43,136 nt of DNA from Chromera velia (taxonomy: Eukaryota > Sar > Chromeraceae). Positions 1-17,740 of the stretch are shown piece after piece; positions within the stretch are counted from its first letter, which is position 1; the number at the start of each line of letters is the position of its first letter. Position numbers and translations under genes: made by a program. The notes beneath the pieces were generated by a model, which was not told where the DNA came from, searched no databases, and was given only the letters and a program-made list of their open reading frames with translations. Where the stretch lies: contig JAHBMJ010000886.1 of NCBI GenBank assembly GCA_018398765.1, positions 77,375 through 120,510 of the forward strand. Direction: 5' to 3'.

Positions 1-3000
1 GGGGGGGGGGGGAAGTGATGGAACAGGGAGGGTTGGAGGGACAAAGACACACACAAAAAGACATCCAACGCTGAATTGGTTGACCCGACCACCGACCTTC
101 CTTCAACGAGTGGTTGTGACCCCACCAGAAGGCACCCGGCAAGTTTCTCGATGGACAGATTGAACCTGATGCACCCATGCCACTCAGTGCGTCTAGGGAG
201 AACTGTCGGGATGGGAGGTGCAGGTTGTCTCTCCAGGGCTCTCACCCACTCACTTGCCTTGCCCTCTCCCGGGAGGTCCAGCAATTCAAGGGTGACCCAT
301 TCTCCCCCCCCACTCAGAGTTTGGTCAGCATAAGAGGGAGGGGGCTTTTGGTCGTGTCGGATCACTCTCAGATTCAGTCTCCGGTCTCCGTCAGCCTTTG
401 CCCTCAGAGGCCAAATTTCCCATTCAGGAAATCCCGACCCGTCCTCTGACCCTGAGTAGACACGAAGACAGCCAAGGGGCAGGTCAGAGGGGCCTCCAGA
501 GATGGGATCCCCCACTTGCCGACGGGGTCTGCTGACCTCACACCAGAAGAACCCATCCGCACCGGGATCAGGAGGGAGAATGCCGAGAATCTTCAGACGA
601 CCTGCGCGAATGACATGTGCTCCCAAGGGAGGAAGTGCTCTCGCGATGTGGTCAAGTACAAAGGGCAGGTGCTGCGTCTGGGAGGCTCCAAGAAGGGACC
701 TGACGCTCTCTATTTTCACAGATAGCTCGGCCTTCAATTCCAGAGACTTCGACGGGGTGTTGCTCACGGGGTCTGCCGGCAATACGTCTCCCGGCTTCGG
801 TTGCACAACAAATGACAAACCACGAACTGCAGCTATTGGTGTTAACAGGCGCTGCGCCCGCAGAGCGGTGTGTGAAAGGCGCGTGTGGGAGTGCACAGTG
901 ATGGACCCCGAGGAGGCCGCCTGGCTCTCTTGAATCAACGAAGCGAGCTCCTGAGGTTTTCGGAGCGTCTCCAAAAGCTCTACACAGGAATGCCATGCTG
1001 TCACGTCTGTCCTGCTGATGTTCACCCCCAGTGGAAGTGCGGGAGGATCCTTCTTTGGATCTCCCGTGCCAGAGACGGAGAGGGAAAGACAGTCGACGTA
1101 GATGGCAAGTGCAGGACCATCAATTCCAGGACGCGCCCCCAGATAGGTGTGGTGGTCCTCGTCCGACACATCTGGCCTTCGAACCTGACCGGGCAGGATG
1201 ACGACCGTGTCGAGAACGTCCACGCTGATCTTGAGAGGATCCCCTTTCGAAGGTGGAGAAGGAACCACATGGACTGCTGGGGGGGTGTAAGAGACTGGAA
1301 GTTCGGGTAGGCAGGACAAGAACTCCACTGCTGAGGCAGTGCTTGATGGGTACAGGGTGCTTGCACTCGCAACATAGTGAAGTGCTCGAATAGACGACCT
1401 GCGAGCCAGCGAAAAAAGAGGAAAGGAAGGGCTTTTGACTCTCGCACGAGTATCTCAGATCGCAAATGAGAAGAACCGTCTTTGGCAGGTCAATTTTTTG
1501 GCACAGCAACGACGGGATGGCCGAGTGGTCTAAGGCGCTGCGTTAAGGCCGCAGTCCGCAAGGGCGTGGGTTCGAACCCCACTTCCGTCACTTTTGAAAC
1601 GAAGAAGAACCGCGAGGCGGCCGCGGCCCTGGAAAGCACCCGCTGGGGTCAAAAAATGTAACTTTCGAATGCACCGCAACAGAGAACACAGCTCTTTTCT
1701 GCCACAACACCCGCATCTCAATTTTAATCAGGCTTTGGAACTGAATGGTATTTGTTTTGATTTATTTTTTATTGGCAGATTGATGTTTCATTTCGTATGA
1801 ATGCATCATATACAGCTACAAATTTATTTTTTTTTTTGTTCAAAACGCAATATTTTCCCCATGTTTTCTTTTTAATTCCTTTTCTCTTTCTTTTCCATTG
1901 TTCTGACATATAAAAAATATTTTTTTTTTTTTTTGTATTTTCTTTTCTTTTTTCTCCTTTTAAATATATTTTTCTTGATGTGTTCAGAAACATTTGCATG
2001 ACTGCATCATTGTTCCAAAAACACGTGACTTTATAACTTTTTCTATTCAAAACAAATGCTTTCTTTTTTTTTTTTGCGTGCAAACATGCGTAGATTTATG
2101 AGAACTTTAGAATTTTTTGGAGGAAAAAGGATGGAGAACACATAGGATTTCAAAGAAAAAACAGAAAAAAACATTGTTTGATATCGACTAACCTTGATAT
2201 AAAAATCACAGGTTGTTTGACTTGAACGTTGATCTTCACCCCCCGTGAGTCGCCCGTCGAGTCTTTCGCCACCCTCACGTCCAGAAAAGATGAAGACTGG
2301 TTGTCTGCCGGAAAAGGGGCACCAGGGCTTGCAGGAGCCGCTTCCCCGATGGGGTTGCCACTCACCCCTTCTGCGTTGCCCTTACTACCTGAGAGAGACC
2401 AGTCAAAGTATTCGCCCCCCCACATCATGCCGCTCAACGGACCTATCAACGGTTCACTACCTGTATACACAGACCCAACCGACAGCCGCACTCGCGCCCA
2501 CTGCTCATGCGCCTGCACAGACAGCCTAAACCCCCTCACGCGGCTCCGGAACAGACACGTTGCATCGGCTACCTGCTGGTGTCTAGCAGTCCTCAACTTC
2601 TTCGACCGCGACGGTCCCAAACTTGGATGCATGCTGCATACAGGCAGAGTCGTAAGGTAGAGGGGCATCCAGAGAAAACAAAAGTTCAGGATGAGAGAAA
2701 CGGCAGAAGGAAAGGCTTAGTACTACTGGTCATATACGGTCATGCAGTCTCTCTTTCGATCCGTCAATTGTGCTGTGAGGCATTCTGTCCACCATTCTAT
2801 TTTTTTTTTTTGACTGACTGACTCTAGGACTGACTGACTGACAAAGAGACTGACTGACTGCCTGCCTGCCTGCCTGACTGACTGACTGACGTATCTGCAA
2901 GTATGGGTATCTTTTTTCCCGACGCTGCCTCTGGATCGAAATTGTAGATCGTCCGGTTTCCCGGCATTCTCCTGATGACCAGGGCCAACTCTTCTACCTC

Positions 3001-4208
3001 CAAGTCAAAAGAAACGTCCCCTCCCTCTAGATTTCCCGTCACGCTCTGCATGCAGTGTGGATGGAACCATCAAAGTGTCAAGGCGTCACACTGTGGTTTC
3101 ATTTCATGATGATGGTGTTCGTGGAAAGGTACGCAGAAGCGCTCCCGTTTTATCAGAAACACGGAACAGAAAGAGAGGGGGGAGAAGAGAGAGGAGACAG
3201 AGAGCAGGGACGACCAATACAGCAAGGAAGCCTGAAAAAGAACAGGAGGGTGAGGGGGAAACCAGACAGAACAGAGTCGCCAAACCAGTAAAGGCCTGCC
3301 TGCCTGTCAGCCTGCCTCGCTGTCTGACCGACTCACTCACTAACCGCAAAATCCTCCTCTGTCATGTTGGATGTATCGATGCCCTGGTTCTCGCAGAATG
3401 ATCTGCACGCAGGAGGGAGGAAGGAAGGAAGGAAAGAAGGAACAAGAGGGGATTCCAGAGGAAATGAGGAGGAAAGAATTAAGGATATGCACCTTTACTC
3501 TTCCCTCTTTTCGCTCTCAAGCAAATGTACACGTCCACCTACCTGCAGCCCCCCACTCCCCCCCCNCTGCCTCTGGATCGAAATTGTAGATCGTCCGGTT
3601 TCCCGGCATTCTCCTGATGACCAGGGCCAACTCTTCTACCTCCAAGTCAAAAGAAACGTCCCCTCCCTCTAGATTTCCCGTCACGCTCTGCATGCAGTGT
3701 GGATGGAACCATCAAAGTGTCAAGGCGTCACACTGTGGTTTCATTTCATGATGATGGTGTTCGTGGAAAGGTACGCAGAAGCGCTCCCGTTTTATCAGAA
3801 ACACGGAACAGAAAGAGAGGGGGGAGAAGAGAGAGGAGACAGAGAGCAGGGACGACCAATACAGCAAGGAAGCCTGAAAAAGAACAGGAGGGTGAGGGGG
3901 AAACCAGACAGAACAGAGTCGCCAAACCAGTAAAGGCCTGCCTGCCTGTCAGCCTGCCTCGCTGTCTGACCGACTCACTCACTAACCGCAAAATCCTCCT
4001 CTGTCATGTTGGATGTATCGATGCCCTGGTTCTCGCAGAATGATCTGCACGCAGGAGGGAGGAAGGAAGGAAGGAAAGAAGGAACAAGAGGGGATTCCAG
4101 AGGAAATGAGGAGGAAAGAATTAAGGATATGCACCTTTACTCTTCCCTCTTTTCGCTCTCAAGCAAATGTACACGTCCACCTACCTGCAGCCCCCCACTC
4201 CCCCCCCN

Positions 4209-4265
<57 letters not shown>

Positions 4266-6727
4266 CTGTGTCTGTCTGTCTCTTGGGCCCCTGCCCGATC
4301 GCCGGTAGCGTTCTTTTTTCTCTGTGTGTTTTTTCAGATTGTCTATGTGCCTGTCTGTCGCACGGAAAGGGACAGGAATTCAGAGAGTGCCTGCTGGAAG
4401 AAAATGCATCTACAGGCAGGGCAAAAGCACATCTGCACTCGCTCACCCACGGACTGACATAAGGGTCGAGAGCAGGGTCTCCGAGTGCCTGCCGTCTCCA
4501 GAGCACCAGAAGGGACTCGGGTACACCGCACTTCGTCTCTATCTTCTTCATCATCTCAGAGGCCTGCAGGAAGCAGTAAGGAAGAAAAGAAAAAAGAGAC
4601 AAGCACGAAGGAAGAAGAAGAGCATAAAGAAGGAGAAAAATGCGAATTTTGAGTGGATTCTGGAGTTTTGAAAAATAATAAACTGAAGCGGACACAATCA
4701 TTTTTGCCTCACGTTTGTCTCATGCCTTTTTACACTTCTCTTCTCTCTGTCTAAGGATCCAAAACTGCACAGCTAGAGAGCGTGAGGGGTAAAAAGGGAC
4801 GACCAACAGACAGGCCAACTGACCGACCGACCTTACTTTTATTCTTCCCTCCTGCCATCACCCCCCGGTAGGCGTGTAGATACTCTCGGTGGTAGTCCAG
4901 CAGAACCCAGACCCCGGGGGTGTGCCAATTCTCTAACGGACTTGCCTGTGCCATCACAAACAAAGAAGAAGGAGGCATTGCTTCGGTGGTGCAAGACACG
5001 GCGAGACCGTCAGCCACCGCAGAGATGCAGAATAAGGAAGGCGGAATGGGGCATGGGTGTGTGGATTCGATGAGCGTCCTTTGAGAGCATGTACGAAACT
5101 GAGGCAACGAAGCGGAGAGGAAACTAAACAAAAGACCACAAAAGAAAACCCTGCCACCCCAAATAATCCGGTGACACCCATTCATTTCTGCTTCGAATCT
5201 TCTCTTTGGAAAAGAACCCACCAACCAACCAACCAACCAACCAACCTGCTGCAAGCAAACGATGACACAACGGCCAGCGTATCTCCACCACTCGCGGGGT
5301 GCCCCTCCCTGTTTCGGTGTCTTTGCCGGTCTGTTGGGCCACAGGAAAGAGCGGCAGGAACTCGTCAGAAGGGGTCCGGCGGGGCGGGCGTCCGAGTGCC
5401 TGCGAGCTGCCTTGGCGGCTTCTCTCTCCGCATGGGGAAGCACTAAGAACCTTCCGCGCGTTGTAAGAGGACCGGTAACGAGACTGCTTACAAAGAAGCA
5501 CAGGGAGAGAGAGACCAAAAAACGGGGGGGGGGACCGGAGAGAGAAAAACGAGGTAAGATGAAAGAAACGGATAAAAAAGGCGGTTCTCTCTCCCTTCTG
5601 CCAGCTGTTTTCCCTTCCGTACTTTCTTCGCTCACAGGTTTCATGTCTGCATGCCCCCAAAAGGAGTCCTCCCCCCAACTATTGATCTGCCCTCCCGCCC
5701 CACCTCTGTTGGCAGAAGGCCGAGTACTGTTTGACCATAGTCCCGATTGTCTCTATGTCCTGAAGCCTCCACTGTGAGAGGAACACCCCCTGGTGTCTGG
5801 GCATGCTGGAGGCCACCTTCAGGATCTTATCTGCATGCGCACACAGACATGGAGGAACGCACACACACACCCATGCAAAGATGGGTACAATTGTCTCGGC
5901 TTCAGACTTGGCAAGGACTTGCTCCAAAAAGAGGGGGCAGGAAAACCGCAGTTCAGGCAAGGTGATGAAAGAAGAGTTTTAGAAAAACGCCGCCGAGCCG
6001 AACGAACCTCCGTCTTTCTTTCCTATCGCGAAGGACACAAGGACGTCACCTGCAAGCGAAAACGGCAAGACATATTTTGTTAGGTTGCAACAAGCAAAAG
6101 GCAGATTGAAATTTCTTTTCGTGCACACGAAAAGGGAGGGGAAACAAAAGAAACGAACAGAGAGGAAACAGAAAGAGAAGTCATGAAGAATCAATCAGCT
6201 GGCCGACCAGCCTGCCTGCTTCTGTGATTCTCGAAACCACAAACAAACACGGGAGATGAAAAAGAGAAAAAGAAACAAATGAACCATCCACAGACTCATC
6301 CTTCCTTCATCCCCAGCTGCATGCCTCGCGTAGGTTTTCTCTCCACGTCTTTTTTCCTTTTGCTGCTTGCCCCCTCTCCCCCCCCTTTCTGACTTGGAGG
6401 AAGCAAAAATTCGTCCTGAAGAGACAGGCCCTGAGGAGACGACAGCTGAGACTCCAACAGCACCGCCTGCCCACGCAAGTCGCGACCCAAACGGGCCACG
6501 CGATCGCATTCCATTCTCATGACTGCAGGAAGGAGTGTGCATGGGCAGACAACACATCTGACAGGAAAACCGAAAAGAACCAAAACGCGGCAGAGGAGAA
6601 ACATCGTCCTTCTCCGCTTCTCCCCTTCCGCCCCTCCGATTAGTCCTCCTGACTCTGCTCGAGCCCCCAATCAACGCTCTGCTGTCAACACTTGCCAGAT
6701 AGATAGATGGATACACACACACACCCG

Positions 6728-6789
<62 letters not shown>

Positions 6790-9333
6790 CCAACAGACCG
6801 CTCTTCCAGTCCCCTCCCCTGATGCCAAGCCACCGGTCTTCTCGACAACGCCAATACAGAGCAGTGCTGGACGAGAAAACCTGCAGGCATGCACGCATTC
6901 AACCAGAAAGCTAGGACGAGTTGACAACACCGACATGCATCAACAACACAGGGCTGTGGGATCCGTCGAGAGTCCAAAAGACACACAGAGTCAGAGACCC
7001 GCAAAGAATGATGAGTGACACCGCCACGCAAAGCAGAAAGGAACTAAAGGACGGAGTAAGATGAGAAAAGAATGCCAAATTTTGATTCCACCCTCAATAG
7101 ACGCACCCAGCACTCCCATATACGCACTGCCTGCCTGACTGACCCTGTCCACTCCGGAGGCAGATTCTGAAGCAGCACTCTGAGGAGGGGGCTGCTGGGC
7201 TTCCTGCAGACAGGATCAAATAAACACTTCGTGAAGAGTGGCAGCGGTTTCTGCTCGCATGGGAAGCCGCGGAGAGGCACCCAGGAAGACGGACAGACAG
7301 GCAGAGTCGCACACGTACACACGCACGCGTGCACACACACGGACAAAGAGACATGGAGAGAGAGAGAGAGAGAGAGAGAGAAGAGTGAAGACGACTCTCG
7401 TGTCAACCCGCCCACCCCACTCACCCCTGCCCCTGCCGTCCCCCCCTCTCCCCCCGCGTCCCCGAGGAAGATTTTGTCCAGCACCAGGCCGATGGAGAAA
7501 GAGGGTCTCTGGGTGGGAGGGGGGAATCTGGAGCCTGTGGACGGCGGAGCGTGGTGCTCATACCGCACGTGGACTCTCCTGCAGCAGGTGACACAAACGA
7601 GAAGGGAAGAGAAAAGGAGGTGGTGCAGTGGAACTCACTCGTAGGAATACCGTCTACACGGAAAAAAAATCAAATGCCTACGAACCCCTGCGTGTACAAA
7701 TCCAGAGGAGAGGGCCCAGAATAACGCCATGCTTTCCTGCCGTCCTTCCTTCTTTCCTCCCCCCCTCCCTCTCCAACAATCATACTGACCTGAGTTCCAG
7801 TTTGAAGGCCTTCAGAACCCACGCAGTCAGGCCCCTCTTGATGAAGTCGGGAGTGCCCAGGAGACCACCAGAGCTGCCCCCTGAGCTCCCCCCTTTTTTC
7901 TGAGTTCATGACGCATACACACGAAATCACAGATTAGAGATTTGCCTACGGGTCTCCAGTCGATAAGAGGTTGCCAGCTTCATGGTGAAGAAACAGAACC
8001 GCGTCTGGGACAACAGAGAAAATCCACAGGATTTCTGCTTCGGGTCCAGTAATCGTGTACACAGTACTAAGGATTTGAACAAAGGATGCCTCTGTAGCCT
8101 CCAAGAGAGAGAGAGAGTGGTTTTTCAATTCAAAAGTAAGGATGAATGATTCACAGTGTGTGCGCTCACCTGGCCTGCGATTGATTTTTTTACCGTCTCT
8201 TCCACTGCCTCCAGGAGCTTCTCTTTTCTCTTCTCCGCAAATTCCCGAACCTTCTCGGCAGACCAGTCAGAAGAGGGCAGGGGGCCTGCAGGCAGGCACA
8301 CAGTGTGCGATGATGGGTGAGTGCCTCCGTTCCGCTTGTTTAAACAGCCTCGTGTCCTAATGACGAACCGTACTCCAGAGGACTCGACACTTTTCTCCTG
8401 AGGATCCGCCGTCCATCTGACGCATGCAAGCGTGCACGCATAAACTGCTTGCTTCAGAAGGGATAAAGTGGGACCGATTGAAGGGAGGGGTGGGGGGATC
8501 GAATGAGTCCTTCTGAACCTTCCCTCCCCTCAGCGGAACTCTTCTCTCTTCTCTTCTCTTCTCTTCCCCGTCTGATCATCTGAATGACACCCCCCTACTG
8601 TCAGACTCACCGATGACCAAGTACAGGTCCTCCACCTCAATCTGAACCTCCGATCCTCCAAAGACGACCGACAGGAGGGGAAGATTGATGCGAATCTCCC
8701 CGATGTGGCCTGTATGGAAGAAAATCGGGTGGGTGAAGTCACACACAGTGAGAAAACAGGGGTGTGAGTGAGAAGTGGAGTCGAGCGCTACACGCAACAG
8801 CAAGACGAAAAGGGGCGGGAGTGTGGATCTGAGGATCTGAGGTGCACCGAGGAGCGGACCGAAGGTAAAGAAGGAGTAGCAGTCCTCTGAGAAAGAGGGT
8901 GGGGTGAAGGGACAGAGACGGCGTCTCGCTGGATGCACGATCTGCCTGACTGTCTGCACGCTTCGTGTCGGGCCCGTTGCCTTGTGCACCTCTGGAGGGT
9001 TTGCCGGACGATCAATCAGCAAGCTATCTGCTTGGCTAGCTGACTGACTGTGGATGAGTTTGAAGGGCAGGTTCTTCTCGGTGAAGATATCGTCCTTCAA
9101 AGTCAAATTCTTCAACTGGAAAACGCCATCCTGCAGCCACCATTCAGTCAGGCAGCGGTCCAGGAAAAACGCCAACAATATCCCCGCTCTTTCCAGCGCA
9201 AACGGTCCCACAGCCGACTGACCTGAAATTCAAACTGATCGTCCGACAGCGGCTGCCTCAAGAACGGGTTCAGCGAGGTCCGCAGCTGCCCTGCGATGAC
9301 GCTCTTGAACTGCTGAGCAAAGTAAGACGTCAT
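1..9333 (-). CDS. VPS13: VPS13-family intermembrane lipid-transfer protein, N-terminal part (3' end off the window)
   Basis: Exons on the minus strand, phases all compatible: 9333-9223, 9130-9049, 8709-8611, 8285-8170, 7899-7790, 7578-7425, 7203-7144, 6880-6799, 6522-6394, 5830-5704, 5399-5246, 4945-4862, 4563-about 4451, 3402-3345, 3045-2891, 2633-2193, and 1398 to near the left edge. The start Met gives a chorein N-domain: a short amphipathic lead, DGVFQLKNLTLKDD, FKLIHSHIGEIRINLP, VEDLYLVIG, then VHVRYEH, FSIGLVLDKI, REWWRYAGR, all in VPS13 order. About 1,100 residues are visible of a family that usually exceeds 3,000. Family role: bridge-like phospholipid transfer at membrane contact sites. 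The end of exon 13 is ambiguous (donor at 4458, 4450 or 4446). Exons 14 and 15 are repeated in the assembly (4044-3987; 3687-3567, cut by an N). The left end of the last exon (about 60-130) is uncertain. Identity is firm; the subfamily is not. Confidence 0.88.
1511..1590 (+). tRNA. tRNA-Leu, anticodon AAG
   Basis: An intronless class II tRNA. The 7-bp acceptor stem (1511-1517 with 1583-1589) pairs with one G-U, and the discriminator is A1590. The D-arm has the usual TGGCCGAGTGG box A. The anticodon stem 1538-1542/1550-1554 encloses the loop TTAAGGC with AAG at 1545-1547. A short variable arm follows, then a perfect GTGGG/CCCAC T-stem around TTCGAAC (box B). CCA is not encoded. It decodes CUU (and CUC by inosine). 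It lies antisense inside the VPS13-like intron 2192-1399. Confidence 0.96.
1592..1595 (+). terminator. RNA polymerase III T-run terminator of tRNA-Leu
   Basis: Four T residues begin two bases after the tRNA discriminator, the expected position for a minimal pol III terminator. No other function is apparent. Confidence 0.7.
2811..2890. repeat. (TGAC)n/(TGCC)n microsatellite at a VPS13 splice donor
   Basis: Runs of TGAC with a TGCC block. On the minus strand it reads GTCAGTCAGTCA and starts exactly at the donor of the exon ending at 2891, so the splice site is itself the first repeat unit. Confidence 0.85.
2925..3565. repeat. 641-bp direct duplication, copy A (probable assembly artefact)
   Basis: Every base I compared matches 3567-4207 at an offset of 642. 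It contains the VPS13 exon 3402-3345 and most of exon 3045-2891. It ends in a C-run followed by a single N at 3566. A perfect tandem copy with each end abutting an N placeholder is typical of overlapping contig ends that were not merged. Confidence 0.93.
3566..3566. other. Single-N assembly gap
   Basis: One N immediately after a run of C and before copy B of the duplication. The true gap length is unknown. Confidence 0.9.
3567..4207. repeat. 641-bp direct duplication, copy B (probable assembly artefact)
   Basis: Second copy of 2925-3565. It carries a duplicate of one VPS13 exon (4044-3987) and a truncated duplicate of the next (3687-3567), which loses its donor at the N. If it were real, the protein would have a broken repeated segment. 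The sequence makes better sense with one copy removed. Confidence 0.93.
4208..4282. repeat. N gap followed by compound (TC)n(TG)n microsatellite
   Basis: An N at 4208, then about 14 TC units, then TG units grading into TCTG. It lies inside a VPS13 intron. Low-complexity sequence next to the gap is a likely cause of the assembly break. Confidence 0.85.
5219..5246. repeat. (AACC)n microsatellite at a VPS13 splice donor
   Basis: Six CCAA units. On the minus strand it is GTTGGTTGG and begins exactly at the donor of the exon ending at 5246. Confidence 0.85.
6713..6782. repeat. Compound (AC)n(AG)n microsatellite
   Basis: Alternating AC units pass directly into AG units, inside the VPS13 intron between exons 6880-6799 and 6522-6394. 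A similar (CA)n/(GA)n array lies at 7315-7382 in another intron. Confidence 0.85.
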
Positions 9334-9977
9334 CGCAATAGCGTTTCGCTTCGATTGAGAGAGTCACACCACGACTCAAAGAATCATTTGGGACTCCTAC
9401 ACAAATTCTGAAAGCCTCAAACGTTGCCTGGTCACCGATGTTTGTGGCACAGGCTCCCGGTCCTGTTCCAAAAGTTTCCCTTGAGTGCTGCTGTTCGAAA
9501 CTCTCAAGTCATGGAATGAGAACCACCACGTAAACCAGTCCCTTTGTCTCTACATGCATGTCAAGCTATTTCAGAGTCTGACGGTGGGCGCACAGAGCAA
9601 GCAAACCTCTCCAGAAGCCATCAGTCTGACTAGACAAGAAGAGCGTCTCCTATATCTTTTGGTTCTCTTGCCATTAATTGTGTGTCAGGGCACTGGGCTA
9701 TGAGGACACGCAAAAAAGCTTCAATATCGCGTGAACAACTTCAACCGTGCCATGCAGGTCATGCAAGCTCGAAATTTGAGTTTTACAGCAAAAAACTCGA
9801 AAAAAATAGGTGGAAAAGGCCAAAACTCAAATTTGTAGTTCTGAAAAGATTTGGTTGTGTCCCTTTCAAGCATCTTCGAGCCAATCTGCAAATATCTGCA
9901 ACACTCGACCGCATGCCACAAAAATCATGTTGTGAGGTGCTCCCCTGAGCCTCCTCACCCGTCTATGCACACGGGAA
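9334..9977. other. Divergent intergenic spacer, VPS13 / RF2
   Basis: About 640 bp between the VPS13 start codon (minus) and the earliest plausible RF2 start (plus). It must hold both promoters and 5' UTRs. I see no convincing TATA box, tandem repeat or other gene in it. Confidence 0.5.
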
Positions 9978-16611
<6,634 letters not shown>

Positions 16612-17740
16612 TGTATCTATAAGCAATCTCAAGCGAAGATGTGTAAACTTCATTTAAAAAGATCTAGAAAAAGATAAGTATGTACAGATACATATAGTAA
16701 TATATATAGTGCAAATGAGTTTACAACAGAAAGTTATGTACTACGACATATTATCAAATACCTCAACTAGTACCTCAATTTGATACTAAAGCCCAAAGAC
16801 GTACATACAAATACAAGCAATTAAATTTAAAGTAAGTAAAAGTGAGTAAAACTTGCTGTAAAAGTTAATACATGATGTATAATCCGATGTATTATATATT
16901 ATTAAAAAAACTGAACTAAAATTTTGTAGGTGGACTTATAGGTTGACCTAGCTATGGATAGGCGAGACCCAACAATTCAGAAATCCAAGAACGATGAGTT
17001 GATGATCTACACCATAAAGGAACAAGAAATGTAAGATAAAAACAAGGAAAGAACTTAAAGAAGAAATGGAAAATTTTACTTTTTAAAACCTGGTTTTTAT
17101 TTGGTTTTGTTAGTTTTTGGTAATTTTCGACTTTTTGAATATTTTTGAAGACTTTTGCAGCTGGAAAAATTTCTAAGTTCCCACTGAGTTCAAGTTTTCC
17201 ACAGATAGACGCAATCAACTACAATCAAGTTTTCTTTTTTTCTTTCTTTCGACTTTTCTTCTTTTGCTTTTCGGGGCCGTTAAATTTGCATGCTTGCTTA
17301 TATGTTAGATGAAGGCTGCATGCGTGGCCTCAGGTAAAAGTTTGGTAAGTGCCCCCCCCTTTGCTTTCCGGGGCCACGCGCGCGTGCAGTGAAAATTTCG
17401 CTTTCGACTTGCATCGATGCACATCGATGCACGCTCACAAATTTCATCCATTCTTCATCCATGATCCGTTCTTCAAACTTCTTCAGGCCCTGGGGCTATA
17501 TTAATTTTTAAGGACTGCCACACACGCAGTCGATCCTGAAAGCAGTTCGTGGAGCGTGGAAATATATAATCGTTAGGGGACAACTTGGCAACAGCTGATG
17601 TTACAATTTCCCCAAGGAGCTTCTCCGAAGAATCGATTTTTGAGGTCGTAGACGGGGGAGGTGTTGTGACAGGGACGGGCGAGCGCTGCAGCCCTTTCGA
17701 ATCGAGGACAAACAGTGGTACTTCAGCTCAGAAGAGAAAG
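16612..17740. other. AT-rich intergenic region, RF2 to TRAF-like gene
   Basis: No gene seen. 16620-17230 is strongly AT-rich with scattered ATATAT tracts. Composition returns to mixed from about 17330. A TATA-like AATATATAAT lies at 17561-17570, about 170 bp before the start of the next gene. The open frame running from there to the ATG at 17741 has no in-frame ATG of its own. Confidence 0.6.

Noticed and set aside
286-320. Apparent frameshift in the last visible VPS13 exon at the C-run 304-311
   Set aside because: Recounting gives eight C residues, which keeps the frame open into sequence that still looks like VPS13.
4751-5644. Minus-strand 297-codon frame as a separate gene
   Set aside because: It is two VPS13 exons (5399-5246 and 4945-4862) in the same frame with the intron between them read through.
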